Notes under the pieces: model-generated
The model's input: only the letters and a program-made list of their open reading frames with translations
Told to the model about the DNA's origin: nothing
Database searches by the model: none
Position numbers and translations under genes: made by a program
Part shown: one piece after another, positions 51,583 to 59,615 of the stretch
How the letters are laid out: each line of letters starts with the position of its first letter
How positions within the stretch are numbered: the stretch's first letter is position 1
NCBI GenBank assembly: GCA_900315195.1
Contig: OMYD01000007.1
Coordinates: 1-60,666 of the forward strand
Direction of reading: 5' to 3'
Source: an uncultured Eubacteriales bacterium
GTDB taxonomy: Bacteria > Bacillota > Clostridia > Oscillospirales > Acutalibacteraceae
Length of the DNA stretch: 60,666 nt

Positions 51583-52032
51583 ATGTTCAAAAAATATAAG
51601 CTGAGATTTGATATTTGGGGAGCGCTGCTATTCCTGATCATAATGATACCCAATTTTATATGGTTTGCTGTTCCTGCGCCGAACGACATCCTTCGTCAAG
51701 AGTCGATAACTCCGATAGTTGATACCATCGGTTCGGTTTGTCAAATCATATTCGTTGCCGCTCTCTGTATCGTTATAAACAAAGAAAGAGACAGTATAAG
51801 GATCTCTCCGTTGCTGATATCATCCGCAGTTTGCATTGGTTTATACTTTTTAGGATGGGTATTGTATTACAACGGCATTGTCAATCCGATGGTTATAATT
51901 TATTTGACATTGCCGCCTTGTGTTGCATTCATCCTTTTTGCTCTGGATAGAAAAAACTTCATTGCGCTTATTCCTGCTGCATGTTTTACTATTTGTCATT
52001 TGATATACGGAATAGCAAACTTTATACTATGA
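51583..52032 (+). CDS. four-helix membrane protein of unknown family (149 aa)
   Basis: ATG 51583 is eight bases after GGAGG; GTG 51577 is too close. The product has four or five hydrophobic helices (about 10-30, 48-68, 77-97, 102-120 and 126-146) joined by short loops with NKERDSIRI and LDRKN. Small multi-helix proteins of this type are common in Clostridia, often near acetyltransferases. It lies between an rRNA methyltransferase gene and a remnant of that family, so it may have been inserted. Function unknown. Confidence 0.6.
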   Translation: MFKKYKLRFDIWGALLFLIIMIPNFIWFAVPAPNDILRQESITPIVDTIGSVCQIIFVAALCIVINKERDSIRISPLLISSAVCIGLYFLGWVLYYNGIVNPMVIIYLTLPPCVAFILFALDRKNFIALIPAACFTICHLIYGIANFIL

Positions 52033-52145
52033 AACCGGTTTTGAGAACATGGCAGGTCGATATGTTCCCTATTACAGAGGACATTTATGGAACTGTCTCG
52101 AGGCATGTCGAGTCGGTTGTATTACTGTCAAAAGGCATTGTTTAG
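52029..52145 (+). pseudogene. remnant of an RlmD-type methyltransferase C-terminus (38 codons)
   Basis: The ATG overlaps the stop of the previous gene (ATGA), and the frame runs MKPVLRTWQVDMFPITED, then YGTVSRHVESVVLLSKGIV and TAG. VDMFP.T and HVESVVL.S match the last residues of the methyltransferase ending at 51546 (VDMFPRTAHVESVVLMS), with about nine extra residues between the two blocks. No catalytic part is present. It is either debris from a partial duplication or a short coupled peptide; debris is the simpler view. Confidence 0.5.
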
Positions 52146-52174
52146 ACTATATCTTTATAAAGGAGATTATAACA

Positions 52175-52966
52175 ATGGATAATTTTGCGGATGAAAGAGA
52201 TTTTTTGCTGTTGGACAAGGATAAATACACCTTCTTTATCCTGCGGCTTGTTATCGGCGGCGATTGCAAGCTGCTGCTGACGGATCACGAAAAGCTGATA
52301 ATTTGCTATTCCTGCCCTCCGTATCCCGTTTGGATATGGACGCCCGATAACCCTTCCATTGAAGAAATGGAGCGCGCGTATTCGCTTGTCAAAGAGAACT
52401 CACTGCTCGACGGAAAGCACAGCTTCAATTTAAAATATGAGCTTGCGGAATACTTTATCAAAAGGTCTGCAGAGGAAGGCATGAGCTTGTCTATCCTTAT
52501 CAACATGTTCGCGTATGACTGCTTGATTCCCGTTAAGCCGACCGATGTATCCGACGGCGGAATATACAATTGCACAGCTGATGATGTTGACGAGGTGACG
52601 GAGTTTCTCGACATGTTCCATCGGGAGCTCGGTATCGATCAAAAAAGCATTGAGGGCTACCGCGCCGACGCCGAGGAGTTTATCGGAACAGGGAAGATGT
52701 ACTTTTGGAAGGATGAGCAGGGGCACAGCACGGCAAGCTGCAAGTACGCCCCGAACGGCGATATGGCGTCGATAAATCTTGTTTATACGCGCCCCGAGTG
52801 CCGAAGAAAGCACTATGCTGAAAACTTAGTGTATGAGGTCACAATGAAAGCGATGAACGACGGATATGTTCCCACGCTTTATACCGACGCGGACTATAAG
52901 GCGTCAAACGCATGCTATGAAAAAATCGGGTATGTGCTCAGGGGCAAGCTTTGCTCAATAGGATAA
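52175..52966 (+). CDS. GNAT family N-acetyltransferase
   Basis: ATG 52175 follows AAAGGAGATTATAACA. The 263-residue protein has an unusual N-terminal half (1-120) and a GNAT C-terminal half with INLVYTRPECRRKHYAENLVYEVTMKAM (acetyl-CoA loop, degenerate from RxxGxG) and YTDADYKASNACYEKIGYV. This two-part layout is typical of uncharacterised Clostridial acetyltransferases. Substrate unknown. It starts a run of genes with short gaps up to 57 kb. Confidence 0.78.
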   Translation: MDNFADERDFLLLDKDKYTFFILRLVIGGDCKLLLTDHEKLIICYSCPPYPVWIWTPDNPSIEEMERAYSLVKENSLLDGKHSFNLKYELAEYFIKRSAEEGMSLSILINMFAYDCLIPVKPTDVSDGGIYNCTADDVDEVTEFLDMFHRELGIDQKSIEGYRADAEEFIGTGKMYFWKDEQGHSTASCKYAPNGDMASINLVYTRPECRRKHYAENLVYEVTMKAMNDGYVPTLYTDADYKASNACYEKIGYVLRGKLCSIG

Positions 52967-52982
52967 AAGAAATGAGAATATT

Positions 52983-53774
52983 ATGGAAATCACCGACAAA
53001 AGGATAGACGGCGGCAAAGCCTTTGACTGGGGAAGAACCTCAAAGGAATACGCCAAATACAGAGATATTTATCCCTGGATTTTCTACAAAAAGATAGCTG
53101 ACAGGGGCTTGTGCGTAAAGGGGCAAAGGGTGCTCGACCTGGGAACAGGCACGGGCGTTTTGCCGCGAAATATGTATAAATACGGAGCCGACTGGACTGG
53201 AACGGATATTTCCGCCGAGCAGATCGGGCAGGCAATTATACTTTCAAAAGCGGCAGGAATGGATATCAATTATTTGGCTACACCTACAGAGGATTTAAGC
53301 TTTCCGAAAGAATCCTTTGACGTTATAACGGCGTGTCAATGCTTTTGGTATTTCGACCACGAAAAGGTCATGCCTAAGCTTGCCGAAATGCTCAAGCCCG
53401 GCGGTAAGCTGCTGATCCTCTATATGGCGTGGCTGCCGTTTGAGGACAAGATCGCGGGCGAGAGTGAAAGAATAGTTTTGAAATACAGCCCGAATTGGAC
53501 GGGCAAAGGCGAGACCCGCAAGCCGATAGTTATTCCTCAGGCGGCGTATCGGTACTTTGATTTAGCTGATCACGAGGAATATGATGTTATGGTGCCGTTT
53601 ACAAGGGAAAGCTGGCACGGAAGAATGAAGGCGTGCCGCGGCGTAGGAGCGTCCCTTTCAGGTGATGAGCTCTCGCGTTGGGAAAGTGAACACCTGAAAA
53701 TGCTGCAGGACAATGCTCCCGAAAATTTTGAGGTGCTTCACCATGCGGCGCTTGCTGTACTAAAAAGGAAATAA
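52983..53774 (+). CDS. class I SAM-dependent methyltransferase
   Basis: The 263-residue protein has motif I VLDLGTGTGVLPRNM, motif II DWTGTDIS and motif IV-like FDVITACQCFWYFDHE, then LKPGGKLLILYMAW. The N-terminus DWGRTSKEYAKYRDIYP matches a common small-molecule methyltransferase group in Clostridia. The acceptor is unknown. GAGAA is the only weak ribosome site, so translation may be coupled to the acetyltransferase 16 bases upstream. Confidence 0.87.
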   Translation: MEITDKRIDGGKAFDWGRTSKEYAKYRDIYPWIFYKKIADRGLCVKGQRVLDLGTGTGVLPRNMYKYGADWTGTDISAEQIGQAIILSKAAGMDINYLATPTEDLSFPKESFDVITACQCFWYFDHEKVMPKLAEMLKPGGKLLILYMAWLPFEDKIAGESERIVLKYSPNWTGKGETRKPIVIPQAAYRYFDLADHEEYDVMVPFTRESWHGRMKACRGVGASLSGDELSRWESEHLKMLQDNAPENFEVLHHAALAVLKRK

Positions 53775-53795
53775 TTCTAAAAAGGAAATAAAACT

Positions 53796-54596
53796 ATGAA
53801 CGCAATCCGCTCAACCGTAAAACTGAAAAATAATGAAATGGAATATTTCACATTCGGCACGGGAAAAACTCCGTTTGTTATGCTGCCGGGGCTGAGCGTT
53901 AAAAGCATAATGAATTCAGCCGACAGTATCGCTGTCGTTTACAAGGTTTTTGCCGAAGATTTCACGGTGTACTGCTTTGATAAAACTAAAATTCTTTATG
54001 AGAATTATACTGTTGAGCAGCTCTCGGAGGATACCGCCGAGGCAATGGAGCTTCTTGGCCTGAAAAACGCCTGTGTTTTCGGCGCTTCTCTGGGCGGAAT
54101 GATGGCTCAGTATATCGCGATAAATCACCCCGATTTGGTCGGAAAGCTGCTGCTCGGCTCAACCTGTTCGCGGCTAAATCCCACCTCCGAGGCTGTTATG
54201 GCTCAGTGGGTTCGATGTGCCGAAAGGGGAGACATTGACGAGTTTTGCGATTCATTTATAGACCTGCTTTACGGCAGGGAGTTTGCCGAAAAATACGGCG
54301 AGTTTATTCGGCTTGCGCACCAAAATATTTCGCCTGAGGACTTCAGGCGGTTTGTTATTCTGGGCAAGTCCTGCGATAATCTCAACACCTATGACAGCCT
54401 TGACAGGATAAAATGCCCCGCGCTTGTAATAGGCGCGAAAAACGACAGGGTTCTCACGGCTCAGGCGTCCGTTGAAATAGCGGAAAAACTCGGCTGCGAG
54501 TGCTGGCTTTACGGAGAAGAATACGGGCACTGTGTGTTTGACGAGGCGCCCGATTATAAAAGCAGAATAATGAATTTTTTTAAAAGTGAGGTATGA
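53796..54596 (+). CDS. alpha/beta hydrolase
   Basis: A 266-residue cytoplasmic hydrolase with the nucleophile elbow GASLGG (S98), an acid in VIGAKNDRVLTA and a C-terminal His in YGHCVFDE. The oxyanion-hole region is FVMLPGLSV. A small cap domain lies between about 130 and 190. Substrates could be esters or lipids; none is suggested by context. It starts after AAAAAGGAAATAAAAC, and its end overlaps the upstream region of the MutS-like gene by design of a GAGGT site. Confidence 0.85.
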   Translation: MNAIRSTVKLKNNEMEYFTFGTGKTPFVMLPGLSVKSIMNSADSIAVVYKVFAEDFTVYCFDKTKILYENYTVEQLSEDTAEAMELLGLKNACVFGASLGGMMAQYIAINHPDLVGKLLLGSTCSRLNPTSEAVMAQWVRCAERGDIDEFCDSFIDLLYGREFAEKYGEFIRLAHQNISPEDFRRFVILGKSCDNLNTYDSLDRIKCPALVIGAKNDRVLTAQASVEIAEKLGCECWLYGEEYGHCVFDEAPDYKSRIMNFFKSEV

Positions 54597-54597
54597 C

Positions 54598-56298
54598 ATG
54601 GAGGACTTCAGCTTACTGTTCCCTCAGGGAAAAGAGTACAAGGTTAATCAACTTACGCCCGAGGCTGTAAACGACCTTTCAATCGACTTTTTGCTCGACA
54701 ATCTTACCGACGTGCGCAACGAGCGCGAGCATATCCGCAACCTGCTTACCCAGGTGACCGACGACGAGGAGGTAATCCGTTACCGGGGCGGCGTATTTGA
54801 GGATTTTCTGCGCTTTCCGAAGCTGAGAGCCGCAATGGAGGAGCTTGTTGCAAGGCTAGCCGACTTAAAGGATGTGGCGCGTTTCCAGAAGGATCAGGAG
54901 GGACCGTCGCTTTGGGCGCTCATCAACCGTCTGCGCGAGGTCGACGAGTATGTAAGCTGCATCACCATGATTAAAAATACACTTGAGGAGCTCGACATTA
55001 CCAGTGAGGGCATGAAAACACTCCGCCAAATCGTTACCGACATCGACCGTGAAAGCGGCTTCCCTCAGCTTAAGGCCGACATTGATGAAACAATGGAAAA
55101 GGCGCGCAAGCTGAAAAGCATTACCATCGGCGTTAATCTTGACGACATGCTCCGCCCGAAGTCGGCGGGCGTGCTGTCGCTAAATGATTCATACTTTACC
55201 GACGCGGGCTTAATGCGCCGATTTATGAACTTTACCAACAAGCAGGACGGGCTTCACGAGGGCAACGACGTAAGCGGCTTCAAGCACTTCCACGCCGCCA
55301 ATCCCGTTACCGTCGACGTTAAAATAGCTTCATATCAAAAGAGCGCGGTGTCAAACGATATCCACATCGAGTCAAACTCCGCTACAGGCAGCGACGCAAT
55401 ATCAAACGCTATAACAAAGCCCGTTACAAGCATTATGAAAAAGACCTGCGACGATATAAAGTCCACGCTGAAGCGGTATGTAAACATCAGCGGCTACATG
55501 CTTATCAACCTCATGCCCGAAATTATCTTCTATGTGCGCTGGGCTGAGTTGATTGACAAAATCATTGAAAAGGGAATGCCTGTCTGTAAGGCTGAAATCC
55601 TGCCGCCCGACGAAAGAAATTGTTTTTTTAAAGAAATATATAACCTGAAGCTTGCTATCAACAATGTAAACGGCGACAATATCAACATTATCCGAAACGA
55701 TATCGACTTTGACGACGAGCGCCGAATTTATATTCTGACAGGCCCCAACCGAGGCGGAAAGACAATCTTCACCCAGGCTGTAGGGCTTGCAATGATGATG
55801 GCTCAGTGGGGCGTGTACGTTCCCGCTGAAAAGGCTGTAATCAGCCCGTGCGACAATATGTTCACGCATTTTCCCGCCGATGAAAACGACACCGTGGATC
55901 TTGGCAGACTGGGAGAAGAAAGCAAGCGCCTTTCCGAGATTTTCGACGTCGCAACCTCGCGCAGCTTTATGCTTTTAAACGAAAGCCTTGCCACAACAAG
56001 CGTAGCAGAAGGTCTTTTTATAGCCAAGGACGTTGTAAAGGCAATGCGCTATCTGGGCGTAAGGTGCATTTTCAACACCCATATGCACGAGCTTGCGCGC
56101 AGCCTTGACGAGCTAAACGGCTCGGTTGAGGGCGGAAGCCGTGTAGAAAGCCTTGTAACGGGCGTTCAGCGCGGTGAAAGGAGCTTTAAGGTTGCGGTAA
56201 TGCCGCCTCAGGGCGTCAGCTACGCAAAGGATATTGCAGAAAAATACGGAGTAACCTTTGACAAAATAAAGCAGCACCTTGAACATAGGAACAATTAA
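54598..56298 (+). CDS. MutS-like ATPase without mismatch-recognition domain
   Basis: ATG 54598 is seven bases after GAGGT; GTG 54586 overlaps the hydrolase end. The 566 residues hold a helical lever/clamp-like region (about 60-320) and a MutS ATPase domain with Walker A GPNRGGKT (about 382-389), FTHFPADENDTVDLGRLGEE, Walker B-like FMLLNESLATTS (about 456-467) and NTHMHEL. The N-terminal mismatch-binding domain I of MutS is absent, and the Walker B aspartate is Asn. It is therefore not a standard repair MutS. The role could be another DNA-structure ATPase; unknown. Confidence 0.85.
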   Translation: MEDFSLLFPQGKEYKVNQLTPEAVNDLSIDFLLDNLTDVRNEREHIRNLLTQVTDDEEVIRYRGGVFEDFLRFPKLRAAMEELVARLADLKDVARFQKDQEGPSLWALINRLREVDEYVSCITMIKNTLEELDITSEGMKTLRQIVTDIDRESGFPQLKADIDETMEKARKLKSITIGVNLDDMLRPKSAGVLSLNDSYFTDAGLMRRFMNFTNKQDGLHEGNDVSGFKHFHAANPVTVDVKIASYQKSAVSNDIHIESNSATGSDAISNAITKPVTSIMKKTCDDIKSTLKRYVNISGYMLINLMPEIIFYVRWAELIDKIIEKGMPVCKAEILPPDERNCFFKEIYNLKLAINNVNGDNINIIRNDIDFDDERRIYILTGPNRGGKTIFTQAVGLAMMMAQWGVYVPAEKAVISPCDNMFTHFPADENDTVDLGRLGEESKRLSEIFDVATSRSFMLLNESLATTSVAEGLFIAKDVVKAMRYLGVRCIFNTHMHELARSLDELNGSVEGGSRVESLVTGVQRGERSFKVAVMPPQGVSYAKDIAEKYGVTFDKIKQHLEHRNN

Positions 56299-56328
56299 AA
56301 TTCTATAATAGAAAAAAGGATAGGTATT

Positions 56329-57189
56329 ATGAAAAACAAAAAGACAGGCCTTGTCCTTGAGGGCGGCGCGATGCGCGGCATTTTTACCGCGGGAGTAATC
56401 GACGTCCTGATGGAGCAGGGCATTGAATTTGAGGCGCTAACGGGCGTTTCGGCGGGGGCGGCTTTCGGCTGCAACTATAAATCAAGACAGCCGCGCCGTG
56501 TGCTGCGCTACAATCTGAAATATTGCAGGGAGCCTAAGTACTGTTCTTTCCGCTCACTAAAAAAGACAGGAGATTTGTTCGGAGCGCAGTTTTGCTATCA
56601 CGATATTCCCGACAGGCTCGACCCGTTTGACAAGCGGGCATTCTCGGAAAACCCCATGCAGTTTTATGTAGTGGCGACGGACGTGGAAACAGGCTTGCCG
56701 CGGTACCAAAGGATTGACGAGGTAGACGACTTCTGCTACGAGTGGATACGCGCTTCGGCTTCAATGCCGATGGTATCGCGCGTTGTTGAAATCGACGGCA
56801 AAAGATATCTCGACGGCGGCATTTCCGACTCAATTCCGCTCCGCTTCGCCGAGGGCATTTGCGATAAAAACATTGTGGTGCTAACGCGCCCGCGTGACTA
56901 TAAAAAGAAGCCTGCCTCGCATATGTGGATGTTTCGCCGCAGCCTGAAAAATTATCCAAAGGCGCTCAGGGCGGTAGCCAACCGCCACATTATGTACAAC
57001 GAGCAGCGAGGCTATGTGTTCCTGCGAGAAAAGGCGGGGAAGGCTTTGGTTATCTGCCCCGAAAAGCCGCTTGATATCGGCAGAATAGAGCATAACCCCG
57101 ATAAAATACAGCAGACCTATGACCTCGGCAGGCGTGCCGCCGAGGAAAGACTTGACGAGATAAGAAGGTTTATTGAGAATGGTAATTGA
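56329..57189 (+). CDS. patatin-like phospholipase
   Basis: A 286-residue serine acyl hydrolase with the Ser-Asp dyad of patatins: oxyanion loop GGAMRG, nucleophile S41 in GVSAG and D162 in DGGISDSIP. It matches the bacterial group of about 280-300 residues with RASASMP before the Asp. No signal peptide, so it acts inside the cell on lipids or acyl esters. The next gene starts 11 bases before its stop, so the two are coupled. Confidence 0.9.
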   Translation: MKNKKTGLVLEGGAMRGIFTAGVIDVLMEQGIEFEALTGVSAGAAFGCNYKSRQPRRVLRYNLKYCREPKYCSFRSLKKTGDLFGAQFCYHDIPDRLDPFDKRAFSENPMQFYVVATDVETGLPRYQRIDEVDDFCYEWIRASASMPMVSRVVEIDGKRYLDGGISDSIPLRFAEGICDKNIVVLTRPRDYKKKPASHMWMFRRSLKNYPKALRAVANRHIMYNEQRGYVFLREKAGKALVICPEKPLDIGRIEHNPDKIQQTYDLGRRAAEERLDEIRRFIENGN

Positions 57190-58000
57190 TTCTCACGCCC
57201 ATATCGGCAGAATATTGATACTCAACCTGAGCGTGCGCAAGGTGCTTTACTCCATGAAGCGTTATAACGTTGACTTTTCGCTGGTGAGCAGCATTGAGAG
57301 CACCGAGTATTTTCAGGAGGGCAAGCGGCTGTTCTGGCCGCTGAGAAAAACACAGTACGGCGTTTGCAAAAAGACGATCCGCGCCGCCAGGCACCACCCG
57401 GACAAGCTCGGCGCGCTGCTTTGGCTGCAAACCGACAAAAAGCGCCCCAACGAGCGCCTGTGCCGCCTTATCGAGAAAAACAGGCGGTATATTTACGGAA
57501 TTAAAATCCATCCGTTCCGCTCCGAAACAGCTCCCGACGACCCTAAAATGGAGCCTGTTTACGAGCTTGCGCGCCGTTTCAGCCTTCCCGTGGTATCGCA
57601 CACCGGCAACATCGAGCAGGGGAAAACCCTTCATCTTTTCAACGCGGCAAAGGCGAATCCCGACATAAACTTTGTGGCGGTGCACATGGATCTTGACAGC
57701 GATGGCAGGGAAGCAATCGAGTATATTTCTCAGCTGCCGAATCTGTACGGTGACACCACATGGGTATCGGTCAAAACAACTCTGCGCGCAATTGAAAAGT
57801 GCGGCAGCGAAAAAATCCTTTTCGGAACCGATAACCCAATCGACGGAAAGGATCATATGCTTTACAACCGCGCGGGACAGCGTTCGCTGTGTCAGCAGTA
57901 CTTTAACGAGTTCCGCGACATGGTAAGCGCTGAGGATTATGAGAACATTATGTATAAAAACGCCGTAAAGCTGTTCGGTATTTCGAATACTAATACCTAA
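57179..58000 (+). CDS. TIM-barrel amidohydrolase, last codons supplied by a repeat element
   Basis: ATG 57179 is ten bases after AGAAGG and lies inside the patatin gene. The 273-residue protein has the amidohydrolase opening VIDSHAHIG (two metal-binding His), GIKIHPFR, VVSHTGN, a VAVHMD strand and LFGTDNPIDG with the late Asp. It belongs to the amidohydrolase-2/TatD-like set; the substrate is unknown. Its last four codons and stop (ACT AAT ACC TAA) lie in the terminal inverted repeat at 57988, so an insertion probably changed the C-terminus. Confidence 0.87.
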   Translation: MVIDSHAHIGRILILNLSVRKVLYSMKRYNVDFSLVSSIESTEYFQEGKRLFWPLRKTQYGVCKKTIRAARHHPDKLGALLWLQTDKKRPNERLCRLIEKNRRYIYGIKIHPFRSETAPDDPKMEPVYELARRFSLPVVSHTGNIEQGKTLHLFNAAKANPDINFVAVHMDLDSDGREAIEYISQLPNLYGDTTWVSVKTTLRAIEKCGSEKILFGTDNPIDGKDHMLYNRAGQRSLCQQYFNEFRDMVSAEDYENIMYKNAVKLFGISNTNT

Positions 58001-58143
58001 TAAAAAGTGGACAGCCTTTGCGGTCTGTTTTCCACAATACTTCGTTGTCGTCCTTGCAAGGCGTCAGCCTTGCGGCGTCTTTCGCCTCGTCTTGCGAAAG
58101 ATATCCTCGCAAATTCAAGTCTGCTTTCTATCAGGAATTAGTA
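57988..58143. mobile_element. 156-bp MITE-like element with terminal inverted repeats
   Basis: The ends read TACTAATACCTAATA and, on the other strand, TACTAATTCCTGATA (13 of 15 match), with further pairing of AAAAGTGGAC against GAAAGCAGAC. The inside has two strong hairpins, GCAAGGC/GCCTTGC and CTTTCGC/GCGAAAG. There is no ORF. Such short, non-coding units with terminal repeats are moved by transposases encoded elsewhere; which one is unknown. It lies across the end of the amidohydrolase gene. Confidence 0.7.
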
Positions 58144-58152
58144 TAATTTGTC

Positions 58153-58182
58153 TTGAAAACGACATATTTTTTGTGATATACT
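58153..58182 (+). promoter_or_regulatory. promoter of the 58216 operon
   Basis: TTGAAA (58153-58158), 18 bases, TATACT (58177-58182) with a TG extension. Confidence 0.55.
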
Positions 58183-58215
58183 GTTATTATCACTTACTCA
58201 AACAGGAGCAGCAAA

Positions 58216-58845
58216 ATGAAGTATCATAAATTAACCGAAAACGCCGTAAAGCCTCAGGGCTTCTGGGGCAGGCTCATGATCCGTTCCATGAACAAGGGGC
58301 ACAACGAGCTTACCGACTGGGCGCTTAGTTATCTTAATATCGAAAACGGCTGCCGCGCTCTGGACATAGGCTGCGGCGGCGGAAAAACCGTCGGCAAGCT
58401 TTGCGGCATGGTCGGCAGCGGCAAGGTGTACGGAATTGACTATTCAGAGCTTTGCGTAAAAAAATCCATAAAACATAATCATAAAAACATTTTGTGCGGC
58501 AAGGCTGAAATAACTCAGGCAAGCGTGTCGCAGCTTCCGTTCCCCGACGATAGCTTTAATCTGGTAACGGCGGTTGAAACCTACTATTTCTGGCCTGACA
58601 AGCTCCGCGATTTAATGGAGATTCACCGTGTTCTGCGCAGCGGCGGAAAGCTTTTGCTTGTGTTTGAAATGATGAAAACCGAAGAAACCCCCGACCGCTG
58701 GAAGGCGGTTGAGGAGCGGCTGAATATTAAATCGGTAAGCAAGAATGAAATAAACGAAATGCTGCTTCGCGCGGGATATCAGAACATTCGCTTACACTCA
58801 AGAAGTGAAACAGGCAGACTGTGCGCGATCGCTGAGAAGGAGTGA
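58216..58845 (+). CDS. class I SAM-dependent methyltransferase
   Basis: A 209-residue methyltransferase with motif I ALDIGCGGGKTVGKL, motif II VYGIDYS and FPDDSFNLVTAVETYYFWPD, then VLRSGGKLLLVFEM. The opening KPQGFWGRLMIRSMNKGHNELTDWAL is typical of a Clostridial group near UbiE-like enzymes; the acceptor is unknown. It overlaps the region of the SDR ribosome site, so the pair is an operon. Confidence 0.87.
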   Translation: MKYHKLTENAVKPQGFWGRLMIRSMNKGHNELTDWALSYLNIENGCRALDIGCGGGKTVGKLCGMVGSGKVYGIDYSELCVKKSIKHNHKNILCGKAEITQASVSQLPFPDDSFNLVTAVETYYFWPDKLRDLMEIHRVLRSGGKLLLVFEMMKTEETPDRWKAVEERLNIKSVSKNEINEMLLRAGYQNIRLHSRSETGRLCAIAEKE

Positions 58846-58850
58846 AAACA

Positions 58851-59615
58851 ATGAAAGCACTTATTACAGGCGCCAGCTCGGGCATAGGCAGGGAATTCGC
58901 GCGGATTTTAGCCTCACGCGGTTGGGACCTTATTATAGCCGCCCGCAGCACCGATAAGCTTAACGCCTTAAAGGACGAGCTGAGCGGCGTAAATGTAAGG
59001 GTTATCACAATTGACCTTTCGCGCGAGCAGGACGCATTTGACCTTTACGAGCACCTTTGCGATGAAAACATCGACATGCTTATAAACAACGCGGGCTTCG
59101 GCGCTTACGGCGAGTTTATGGATGTTCCGCTTGAGCGTGAGCTTGAGCTTATCCATACAAACGTCTGCTCGCTTCACATTCTGACAAAGCTGTTCCTGCG
59201 CGACATGATTGAGCGCGACAGCGGCACGGTTTTAAATGTCGGCTCAATGGCGGGTTTTGCGGCGGGGCCGAAGCTGTCCGCGTATTACGCCTCCAAAAAT
59301 TATGTGGTGCGCCTTACCGAGGCAATCCACGAGGAGCTGCGCAGAAAAAAGAGCAATGTAAAGGTGTCCGTGCTCTGTCCCGGACCGGTCAATACAAACT
59401 TCAATGATGTTGCAAAGGTCAGCTTTTCGGTAAAGGGGCTTGACCCGCGTTTTGTTGCCGAGTACGCCCTTAAAAAGACGGAAAAAGGCAAAATGGTAAT
59501 CATACCCGGCAAGCTGATGAAAGCTTCAAAATTCTTCGAGCATTTTCTGAGCGAAAAAGCACTGACTCGGACATCGTATGACATTCAGTCGGGCAAAAGC
59601 GGTAAGGAATCATGA
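58851..59615 (+). CDS. short-chain dehydrogenase/reductase
   Basis: ATG 58851 is nine bases after GAGAAGGAG; GTG 58842 touches that site. The 254-residue classical SDR has the cofactor motif TGASSGIGREFA with Arg-Ser (AARSTDKL) favouring NADP(H), NNAGFG, and the Ser-Tyr-Lys triad in NVGSMAG and YYASKNYV. It resembles DltE/YqjQ-type proteins of about 260 residues. The carbonyl substrate is unknown. Four-base overlap with the next gene. Confidence 0.9.
   Translation: MKALITGASSGIGREFARILASRGWDLIIAARSTDKLNALKDELSGVNVRVITIDLSREQDAFDLYEHLCDENIDMLINNAGFGAYGEFMDVPLERELELIHTNVCSLHILTKLFLRDMIERDSGTVLNVGSMAGFAAGPKLSAYYASKNYVVRLTEAIHEELRRKKSNVKVSVLCPGPVNTNFNDVAKVSFSVKGLDPRFVAEYALKKTEKGKMVIIPGKLMKASKFFEHFLSEKALTRTSYDIQSGKSGKES

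Noticed and set aside
53640-56300. Defence island around the MutS-like ATPase, methyltransferases and hydrolase
   Set aside because: The methyltransferases have small-molecule-type motifs, and no nuclease, toxin or restriction gene lies nearby. The grouping does not support a defence system.
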